The translations under genes were made by a program, and so were the position numbers. The notes under the pieces were generated by a model. That model was not told the origin of the DNA. It did no database searches and saw nothing but the letters and a program-made list of their open reading frames with translations. DNA of 26,143 bases. It comes from Gymnopus androsaceus JB14. Lineage: Eukaryota; Basidiomycota; Agaricomycetes; Agaricales; Omphalotaceae. Location of the stretch: contig ML769969.1 in assembly GCA_009733575.1 (NCBI GenBank), forward strand, positions 1-26,143, given 5' to 3'. Positions 9,384 through 17,162 of the stretch are shown here, piece by piece (the stretch's first letter is position 1; the number at the start of each line of letters is the position of its first letter).

Positions 9384-11043
9384 TTATGCGAACGGACGTA
9401 ACCGCTCGATATCCTCTGAATTCTGCCAACTGTTTTTCATGACATCGGTCAAAACACCAAGAGCGCGAGAGAGCTCGTGCTGAGTCTAGAAAGAACATCA
9501 GAATTATGAACACAATTGACGGAGAAAACGCACCTGTGCAACCTGAACCAACCTCAGCGCAACAGCTGCCCCGCCGACTCTCCAAAGCGCATTATCCAAA
9601 CATTTAGCCTTCATCACAAACACATCACCCTTTACAACAAACTCCCTCCTCGAAGACGCCTGATCAGCCTTTCCACCAGAGCCATTCCCAAGACCACTTC
9701 CACCCAAAGCAGGAATACTACGACTAAACCCAGAAGCAACGCAGTTTAATGGACTGAGTGCAAAGATGATTGCGGATTCTGGTAAGCCAATGCCGTCTTT
9801 TACAGCTTTAACGATGGAGGAGGAGACTTGGGTCATCATTATCGCCGAAGCTCCATTAGCGTTCGGTGAAAGTGGTGTAGCAGGGGGAGGACGTTGAGAG
9901 GCGGCAAGTTGGATATTGGAAAGAAACATGTTGAGTGAAGTCGAAGCTTCATAGGTCAAGAACTTTGCTAAAGCGGGGTCTTGGAAACTTCCGAAATAAC
10001 GAGGGCCCAGGTGATGGATGAACCGAGGGATGTCGTCCCCTGGAGGAGTGTTAGCAATGCTTCGATCTAGGAAAGAGAACGACTCACCGAGTGGTAGAGC
10101 AATCATATAGCAGGAAGCAAAGCACCAGCTCATAGTCACATCTTTCGAGTTATCACCGATGATATACTCGATCGCGGGTTGCGCTGATGATATGCTTGGC
10201 TTTGGATAGAACCAGTTCAAGGTGTCTGTAAGTACACCGTCAATGAACAGACCTATAGACATGGCATTAGGACAATGTTAATTATCGCGATCAACACGTA
10301 CGAATACTCGGATTCGAGAACCGATCTCTTCCAGGGTAGTGTACCAGTGTAATATGCGTCCACTTGGCTCTTAAAATACGCGCTTGGGTGAATTCAACAG
10401 ACTGTTTATTGCTAGCGGAGGAGAACTCCAGTTTTCCATCGTGCTGCAACCGCAGCGATAACAAATCTTCAGACATTCCCGACATGCGCGTGGAGAAGAG
10501 CATTTGAGATGTGCCCATTTGAGGTAGTTTGTCGATCCATAGCCATATCTAGAACGAGTTTAAAAAGCGATTTGACAAAGGTTCAAAACATCATACACGT
10601 ACCATGAATGTAAATCCAGTGACTGGCAGCGATTTTACGCCCTCTTGTGTGAGAAATAGCCCCGCCGAAGAGCGGAAAGAAAAGTGTTCCAGCCACCTTG
10701 ACTTCATTCCAGCTCTAATCAACTCCAACAGGTCCATATCAAGCGTGCCGTCGTCTTTGATAGACCGTTGAAACATGCCTCGAGCGACAGAAGGTGAAGC
10801 GCCCATGTCTAGTAGCTTTCGAGCCAGTTTTAGCACCACGGTTTTTTCCTTCTTCTCCTGCACCTTGGGAAGATGCTCCAGTAGAGGCTGAATAACTTCC
10901 GGCACGCTGAGTATAGCACGGTTGCGATGGTTCAACCCCGTAAGAAGCTCGAAAAGTTTAAGAATCGCGTATGATTTTGGAGCAGAGTTCCAAAGGAGAT
11001 ATATTGCCTTCGTTTTTAAGCTAAGAAGACGGCGTGAATTCAA
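9384..11043 (-). pseudogene. Internal fragment of a BEACH-family (neurobeachin/Bph1-like) gene
   Basis: Minus-strand exons encode the armadillo-like and concanavalin-A-like part that precedes the PH-BEACH domains in this large vesicle and lysosome trafficking family. Recognisable stretches are ARGMFQRSIKDDGTLDMDLL, IRAGMKSRW, GVKSLPVTGFTFM, the LamG-like SASNKQSVEFTQARI and KWTHITLVHYPGR, LFIDGVLTDTLNW, GDDIPRFIHHLGPRYFG and KFLTYEASTSLN. Five exons can be read without frameshift: 11043-10603, 10548-10302, 10252-10088, 10039-9534 and 9485-9384. The four introns are 10602-10549, 10301-10253, 10087-10040 and 9533-9486, all GT-AG. The last exon ends at a TAA (9384-9386) where homology to the family is lost. 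The 5' end at ~11043 abuts repeat sequence, so both ends are cut and no BEACH domain is present. Because introns are kept, it was copied as DNA and not from mRNA. Confidence 0.85.
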
Positions 11044-11236
11044 AGTCGCTTAGCCAGCGCAACCGCAAAAGACGCTTCCCAGCCAAATGCAAAGCGGGAT
11101 GTAAAAAGGTGGTTTATAACAGCTGAATACAGCCTGCATATCGCGTCGAACACCGGAAAGACAGGCTGAATTACAGCCAGCCAACTGCGAGATTGAGTAA
11201 AAAAGGTTCAATGACGCGGCTGAGTACAGCCTGCAA
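11044..11236. repeat. Hairpin repeat cluster between the BEACH and FAS fragments
   Basis: Contains three plus-oriented copies of the GGCTG-n4-CAGCC hairpin family: AGCTGAATACAGCC at 11121, GGCTG-AATTA-CAGCC at 11164-11178, and a perfect GGCTGAGTACAGCC at 11218-11231. The spacing is 40-55 bp. No coding sense is visible. The cluster exactly fills the gap between the 5' break of the BEACH fragment and the KS-region break of the FAS fragment. Confidence 0.8.
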
Positions 11237-11812
11237 ATTGAGCACTCAACTGTGCAAGTATGATGTTGGGCTCCGACGGGGATCTTCGCAAATTCACTGA
11301 ACGACAAAAGCAAAAGATTGATCCATCCAGCAGTAGTGATGATGGAAACTGAATATCCCAAGTTAATACAAGTTAAAGAGGAAGAATGAGAACTTACGTT
11401 TCTTGCAGATATCGTTCTGCACCTCTTTCTCGGCGCAACAATCGTGGAACGTCTTCCCAAGACTAGCCTGACCGCCCATACCACAACCCAGTGACAACCC
11501 GACTTCGGATAGATAGATGTACTAATACAACTCGTATGGATCGGTGATGCCCGACACGCTGAGCCTCCGCGGTCGCAACTAGACTGTAAAGCAAAACTGG
11601 GTCGGTTCAAGCAATGATATCGTCAGGAAGACCATAGGCCAACGTGCCATCCGGTGCGACTATGCAACTGAACGAAAAGGCTTTCGGAACAAATACGCAT
11701 GCGCCCTTCTTGAGCTTGAAGAACCATTGGCCACCTTCACCGGCCCAAATATCACACTTGTCGCTGTGTTGGAGCTTGACTTTGGATGCCTCCTCGGGGG
11801 TGACTTCAATCG
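11237..11812 (-). pseudogene. FAS alpha-region fragment: KR-KS linker and start of ketosynthase
   Basis: Minus-strand frames match the fungal FAS alpha region downstream of KR: IEVTPEEASKVKLQ, CDIWAGEGGQWFFKLKKGA, VFVPKAFSF and YGLPDDIIA. Then follow LVATAEA, ITDPYELY, YLSEVGLSLGCGMGG and VQNDI. After an intron at 11397-11349 (GTAAGT...TTCAG) comes ITTAGWINLLLLSFS...KIPVGA. It is broken by a TGA at 11607-11609, a frameshift within the AEA...GITDPY stretch, and a TAG at 11522-11524 in the ELYKY position. The sequence stops right at the ketosynthase nucleophile: where the family has GACATA, this copy reads GAQHHT, so the catalytic cysteine is missing. The hairpin cluster follows directly. Confidence 0.9.
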
Positions 11813-11862
11813 TTGGGATGCTGAACTTACAGTCTGCAAGTTGTTTTGAAAGCGAATGATTC

Positions 11863-12021
11863 GGCTGAGTACAGCCTGAAATTAGCAATGAGACGAAAGA
11901 CAGCGTGAGTGAGATCATTTCAGAGTTGATGGCGGCTGAATACAGCCTGCAGATTGGCGATGAGACGAAAGACAGCGTGAGTGAGATCGCGTTTCAGAGT
12001 TGATAGCGGCTGAATACAGCC
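11863..12021 (+). repeat. Hairpin tandem units, GGCTG-A(G/A)TA-CAGCC
   Basis: Perfect 5-bp-stem, 4-nt-loop hairpins lie at 11863-11876 (AGTA loop), 11934-11947 (AATA) and 12008-12021 (AATA), spaced 71 and 74 bp. The intervening unit reads TTGGCGATGAGACGAAAGAC, then AGCGTGAGTGAGATC and TTTCAGAGTTGATAGC. A degenerate unit (GCTGAACTTACAGTCTGCAAG) lies at 11820-11840. This is one of the clearest tandem stretches of the family. Confidence 0.9.
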
Positions 12022-12241
12022 TGCACATTGTCCAAAAAATCCTGCGTTCAACGTTCAAGATCCATACAGAGACGAGAGAGAGAAAACGATGATCAGTTGA
12101 GCGGTTACATGGTGGCGGCGGAACTTGAGAAACGACGTTGGCGCCTAGGGCTTTTTGAACGAAGCACTTGCTCGAGAAGGACACGTTACGAGTGGCAAAG
12201 TGGAAACAAGACGAAAAAGAATCAATAAGAGAATGGATTTA

Positions 12242-12274
12242 TACCTTCGAGGCCGATCTCGATTGTCGAAGGTA
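12242..12274. repeat. 9-bp-stem inverted repeat next to the KR fragment
   Basis: TACCTTCGA (12242-12250) pairs perfectly with TCGAAGGTA (12266-12274) around a 15-nt loop. The same structure is kept at 22810-22842 in duplication copy B. On the minus strand it is followed by GGTATAAATCC, which resembles a TATA box. Its function is unknown. Confidence 0.6.
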
Positions 12275-12356
12275 CGAGACGAGACTGCTACATCGTAGAC
12301 AGTCTATGAAATGATGGAAGTAAGGATAACTTGATTAGACGCCTGAATGCGGGGTA

Positions 12357-13151
12357 CATGGCACCTTCGATAGTAAACTCTCCGCGAGCCTCCATCTCCC
12401 AGCGAGTACGTGAACTACCCCAAGGCCCAACTTCACCAGAACCTGTGACGACTATAACTTTCTCTAAATCGATCAGACCACGAAGTTTGGTGAAATCGAC
12501 GAGAGTTTCCTGAGTCTCGAGATCAGGGAAGTTGAAGCGGAAATTAGCGCTGAGGGAGAATGTCGACAGTCTGGATCAAACGTTCTGCGTCAACTCCGTT
12601 GAGAATCTTGTAGTCGGCGGCGTTGTCACGAGCGATAGCGCGACGGAGATCACTCTTCTTCATTAGAGAGCTTCGAATACGAGTAGTGATTTCGGCCAGG
12701 TCAGAGAGTCGGTCCATCCCACCATTGAGATCAGCCCAGATCGGTTCAACTTGGGTGATACTGAAAAGAAGAGGGTGCATAAGACCTAGGATGTTGAAAG
12801 CCATCTCCTTCGCAGAGAACGTGCGCACGCCATAGCTTTCGAGCTCGTGAGCAACAATGTTTGTTGGCCCCATAAGCGTGGTACCACGAGTCCACCTAGT
12901 AAAAGAATGTTAGAAATGCCCGAGGCTCGACAAAACTTGCAACGTACCCAATGACAGCCCCAGCGAGACAAAGATATTCACCCCAGCTTTCTGATGCCCA
13001 ACGCTGGAAGAGCGTTTCCAAAGAGATCTTTGACTCGGAGTACAAGCCGTCGTTACCGAACAAACCGTGGTTGGGGGATAGAGGGAGAATGACCTGTGTC
13101 GGACAAGTGAGGAATTGTCGGCTGGCTTTCTTTCCCTTTACTGCTCCCAGA
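12357..13151 (-). pseudogene. FAS ketoreductase (KR) fragment, copy A
   Basis: Minus-strand sequence matches the alpha-subunit KR region of fungal [32 protein letters not shown], the catalytic-type LYSESKI motif (Tyr and Lys), [18 protein letters not shown], a 52-nt intron (12947-12896, GTACG...CTAG), then GTTLMGPTNIVAHELESYG, VRTFSAKEMAFNILGLMHP and EPIWADLNGGMDR. A one-base insertion near 12555 (DILPQR then stop, versus DILPRTNFHF in copy B) breaks the frame. Downstream the frame reads GEVGPWGSSRTRWEMEARGE and FTIEGAM and ends at a GTACCC donor-like site. It is fused at 13151 straight to the FAS dehydratase region with no MPT or ACP between. It could once have reduced 3-ketoacyl-ACP; it cannot now. 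Confidence 0.92.
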
Positions 13152-16100
13152 TATATCCTTCATTGGCAAGGGGGACGGTAAGACCTTGAACAACACCGTG
13201 CCTCTGAAGGTACGAAACAACAGGGTTTCTATGCGCGTCGTCCGCCTGGAAGTCAACAGATCCAACCTTGTGGAAATTCTTCAACTGGTCTTGGATGAAG
13301 ATATTGCCGGTAACTGAAAGCTCGCGGAAGGAGACCGATCCTTGAACGAAACCTCAGACTGCACTCGGAAGACAAGGGGAAGTCCGGCAGTGAGAGATTG
13401 GGACTCGTCTTCCCAGTCAAACCACTCCTTCGATTGCAGAACTCCCACATCAGCATCGTTGCCCAAAGTGACAATGTAGTCGGGTTCCGGTCAACTCGAA
13501 AGTATTTTGGTAGTCGGTGAAGACACCACGGTAAAGGAATGCAGAAACAACCTCGACAACGGGTTTTCCATCGCGATAGACGTGACCCTTGACCTTGACG
13601 ACCTTGCCAGGCGCAGTATTGACCACAGAAACAATGTTCGCCTCGGATCTGCAAACGTCGCCGGCCTGGAAAGAACGAGCACCTTTGATCATGCGGAAAC
13701 TGTTCGACAAATGGACGAGTTTGAGCACGATGGCCGAAGGGAAAATGGACTTGATGATAGCCTATCGAACAACAAATTAGATCATTAAATAAGAGAAATA
13801 AAAAAATGATACGCACTTGCCAGCCAGCAACAATAGCAAAGTCCATAGGTGCGCTAATCTTATCAGTCCTCACAGACTTGAAGGATTCGTCGTTGTTCCC
13901 AACGATGGAGCAAAACTTCTCAATATCATTTGCATTGAGAGTGACCTCGGGGCCAGTGAACGTATCGTGAACGTCCAAATCAGGAAGATCCTGATCATCG
14001 CCGCACCAAAGCTTCCAGTAGAAGGCCTTGATACGGTTATTCCGTCCAGCAACGATCTCGTGAATAGGAGCGGATCCCATCGAAGGCTTGCACTTGAACT
14101 GCAAAGTGAGCGGTACAGAAACTTGACGACGCTCTTCAAAGATAGTCACATCGATCAAGTTGGTAGAAGCGTTGTACACAATCTCGGTCGCTCTGAACTC
14201 GGAGTCGTGCAAACCATACGAACGAGCTCCTCCATACGCAACAACCAATTTCGGCTGGCCGTTCGAGAGGCCCACAACAACCTTTTCGTGAGGACGAGGG
14301 AAGAAGAGACGACAAATAGGATTGGAGATGTAAGAAGAGCCTTGAACGATGCTAGGAGATCCAACGAGAGCCTGGAGCCAGTTCAATTCGGAACCGGCGA
14401 GACTGGCAAGCCAAGAGACGTTGGTAGGAAGAGATTTGCCGAATTGGTAGACAATCTCTTTCGTTGATGCTGACTTTGACACCAGCGGGGACCAGAAGGC
14501 TGAGGAGCAAGATATTCGACGGTGGGGATGGTCGATGTATCACCGCCGTAACTGCGCTTCAAGACACTGGCAATGAGCGAGGAGTTGACATTCCCGAGCA
14601 TGTCCTTGATCGGTTCGTCCTTGACCATCCAATGCTTCACCGCAACAGGGCCCTGCAGAATACAGACACGCTCAGGATCCTGGTCAAAGACGGCCTCAAT
14701 ATCCTCTGCAGCCCAAAGAGAGTCCTATAGAAAGAAAATACATAAGAAATCATATCCAGGATTAAATGAAATTGAAACAATTACCTTTTTGAACCAGACC
14801 TCAAACGACGCATCAAGAATAGGGATGAATGGAACAGGCTTCTGACCCCGCCTCTGAGAGATGGCAAGGAAGAAACCCGAGTCATCAGCAGAAAGAAGCT
14901 GCTGAGTAGCCAGAGGGTAAGTCTTGAAGAAGCTCTCGACACAAGGAAGAGGGTCGTTCAAGGAATTGTAGGACTGCAACACGGAAGTTTTCGTGCCTGA
15001 TCCATTGACACCAGCGAACCGTTCCTCGATTCTCCGCATCCAGTCTCCGGTGAGGTTACGAAGCGATATATCAACCCAACGCTGCTCGTGCGCAACGTAC
15101 ATCAAACGAACCATACGCAAGACTGACTCTTCGTAGGTCATGTCCCGCAACTCCGCAACACTCCCATCCTTCTTCCAACCGAACCACGGCTTGCTGAAAT
15201 CCCGATTGAGCTTCTCGGTGACTTCTCCGCGATGCTCCGACAACCAAGCCTCACGCTTCTCCTTTGGCAACTTGAAGACCGTGTCGTCGAATTCCTTCCA
15301 CAACTTGACAGCGCGAGTAGCAACTTTGTGGATAGGTTCCCCGAGCTCTGAATGAACAGTGAGAACACCACCCGTCGGCTTCGCGTAAGTGCCTTCCCAC
15401 TGTTGATCGTCGACACCGGAGCAAGCGACGATGAGGTCCTTCACGGAGGAACTGGTGTGAGCGTCCTTGGCGACCATGACACGACTTCCAAAGAGGAAGC
15501 CGTCGTAAGGCATGGGCTGGAAACCAAATTCAAGAGACCAATCTCCAGTCAGGTAGGGCCAAACGTCTTCAGCAGCCCCAAACCCAGATCCACCAACGAG
15601 AATAATATTGTCCTGCTTGCGAATATCCCTGTAAGTCGAGAGCATAGGTTGATGGAAGTCCTCGAACGAGTGGTGACCACCAGCACGACCACCAGTCCAC
15701 TGCATGATGATGGGGAAGTCGGGATTGGCAGCAGCAATATTGATCACCTGGCGAATACCATCGACCGAGCCAGGCTTCAAACCGAGATGCTTGATACCAG
15801 CAGACCTGAGCCCTTCGATGATTTCAGCCGCCTTCTCGGTACTAGGAACGCCCGCGCCAATGCAGAATCCTTCGATGGGGAATCCTTCCTTCCTCAGCTC
15901 CTGCCAGAGAGGGAACTGGAAGCCGAACTGAGCGGGATTGATGTAGATGCAGTTGAGGGTGATTCCGGCACCCTGGGGAATTTTCAACTGGATTTCGATA
16001 ACCTTGGCATGGAGGGCGTTGGCGTTGTAGTGTCCGCCACCAGCCAACTCGACGTGGTAGCCAGCATCGAGAACCGCGCTCACGAACCCTGCCTGGACGG

Positions 16101-16317
16101 TGGAAGGAGTCATACCAGGAACCATGATCGGTGGCTTGCCCAAAAGACGGGAGAAAGGAGTGTCGAGGTGGATCGTACCATCCCTGGAGAGCTATTAGTA
16201 TCGATTCAAGAACATGAATTTATCTGTACTCACTTGCTCTTGACAAGACGGGGGGCAATCTTTTCAGCCCAGTTCTCCTCCCGCTTGATCTCAGTGGAGT
16301 TGTACAACTCGGCGTCG
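13152..16317 (-). pseudogene. FAS beta-region fragment: enoyl reductase and first part of dehydratase
   Basis: Minus strand. The first exon piece (AELYNSTEIKREENWAEKI...RLVK) is followed by an intron at 16233-16184. Next comes a long intact ~455-residue frame with the enoyl reductase hallmarks TPFSRLLGKPPIMVPGMTPS, ELAGGGHYN, GAGVPS, MQWTGGRAGGHHSFEDFHQP, GSGFGAAEDVWPYLTG and GFLFGSRVMVAK, then PTGGVLTVHSELGEPIHKVA. An intron at 14784-14725 leads to CILQGPVAVKHWMVKDEPIK. The dehydratase region follows (YWKLWCGDD, ISAPMDFAIVAGWQ, intron 13816-13762, [38 protein letters not shown]). Frameshifts near 14490, 13485 and 13330 disable it. It stops at LANEGYI where it is joined to KR. AT and the rest of DH are absent. 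The enoyl reductase frame itself shows no lesion. Confidence 0.95.
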
Positions 16318-16405
16318 GTAACTGCGCTTTGAGCGAGGAACTGACGTTTCCAAGCATGTCCTTGATCGGTTCGTCCTTGACCATGGAATGCTTCACTACA
16401 ACACT
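16318..16405 (-). pseudogene. Duplicated ER piece placed before the ER start
   Basis: These ~88 bases repeat 14548-14650 of the same FAS copy (the VKHWMVKDEPIKDMLGNV segment) at high identity. A 14-nt internal loss removes the IASVL stretch. The piece is spliced out of order onto the first enoyl reductase exon at CGCAGTTAC|CGACGCCGAG. It keeps the MVKDEPIKDMLGNVSSSL reading but has no function as placed. Confidence 0.85.
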
Positions 16406-16439
16406 GCTGCTCCTGAAAACATTCCTGGACAATTTCTCC

Positions 16440-16645
16440 GCGTGTTTCTCAATGGACGATGTCAATCTTCTTGACTTTGAGATAATTGAGCACATTTTCC
16501 ATAGTCTGCAGCGCGACTAGCTCTCCGGCGGAAATGCTACTGTTGTCCCTATAATAGAATGAGTAAGAAAGGTAGCCGAAAAGCGGATTGGACCACACAA
16601 CTCAACATTGTAGTTAGCAATTCCCAGAAGAATTCCAGTGAGCTG
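16440..16645 (-). pseudogene. Small FAS malonyl/palmitoyl transferase (MPT) fragment, out of order
   Basis: Minus strand reads LTGILLGIANYNVE, then after a probable intron (ending ATTATAG|GGACAAC) AGELVALQTMENVLNYLKVK and KIDIV, ending at a TGA. This corresponds to the late MPT region of FAS beta (family pattern NYNVE...AGxLxALxTxxNVLNxxKxxKIDI). In a normal gene MPT follows DH; here it lies upstream of ER. The QQYV stretch usually found between NYNVE and the AG motif is altered. Clearly non-functional. Confidence 0.75.
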
Positions 16646-16684
16646 AAAAATGGTTGTGTTGAAAACGAAGACTGTCCCGGATTC

Positions 16685-17043
16685 GGCTGAGTACAGCCTG
16701 AAATTGGCATTGAGCAACATATCGTGAACAGCAGGCTATTAATGCTGAATACAGCCTGCAAGCCGTTTAGAAACAAAAAGCATTCGGCTGAGTACAGCCT
16801 GAGATTGGCGATTAGGAAAGACGGTGCGATAAAGAGCTATGAGATTGCCGATAAAGAAGTCGGCTGAAAACAGCCTGCAAGTTGGTTCGAAAAGAAAAGA
16901 CTTGAAATTCCCAGGCATCGATAGCAAGGAAGGTCGCCAAAAAAAATGATGCTGCACAAGATCCATACAGAGACCGGAGAGAGGAAAGGAAGCTCAGTTG
17001 AGCGGTTACATGATGATGGAACTTGAGCAAGGACGTTGGCGCC
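16685..17043. repeat. Hairpin repeat copy E ending at GGCGCC
   Basis: Plus-oriented hairpins lie at 16685-16698 and 16786-16799 (perfect, AGTA loop), at 16743-16756 (one mismatch) and at 16862-16875 (GGCTGAAAACAGCC). From about 16960 it matches the conserved repeat end (ATCCATACAGAGAC, CTCAGTTGAGCGGTTACATG, GAACTTGAG) and stops at GACGTTGGCGCC (17032-17043). It has diverged from the other copies by many substitutions. It separates the MPT fragment from the transposon. Confidence 0.85.
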
Positions 17044-17162
17044 TTTATTAGCAAATCTAAGTAATAACGCTACACATGGTTGAGCTAATCTAGCTGCAAT
17101 GGCTAGGTTCAACATTCAGCCCTTTTGAATGCAGATAGCGTTTAATACCTAAAGTACGAGCA

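Larger units (their letters stand above)
11813..13151. repeat. Segmental duplication, copy A (repeat end plus FAS KR)
   Basis: This 1339-bp block is nearly identical to 22403-23716, in direct orientation ~10.6 kb away. Both begin at TTGGGATGCTGAACTTAC and end at CTGCTCCCAGA. Outside these points the two copies are unrelated: FAS linker versus ~1-kb repeat on the left, FAS DH versus more KR on the right. The block contains three hairpin units, the GGCGCC-ended repeat terminus (12140-12145), a ~220-bp non-coding stretch and the KR coding fragment. Confidence 0.93.

Noticed and set aside
11044..12145. Helitron 3' end, because of hairpins near gene fragments
   Set aside because: No CTRR terminus follows the hairpins at the proper distance, the hairpins are in tandem, and no Rep/helicase coding is present in the window.
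15352..16332. 326-codon open frame on the plus strand
   Set aside because: It is antisense to the well-supported FAS enoyl reductase exon and has no recognisable domain. The same holds for the 216-codon plus-strand frame at 13817-14467.
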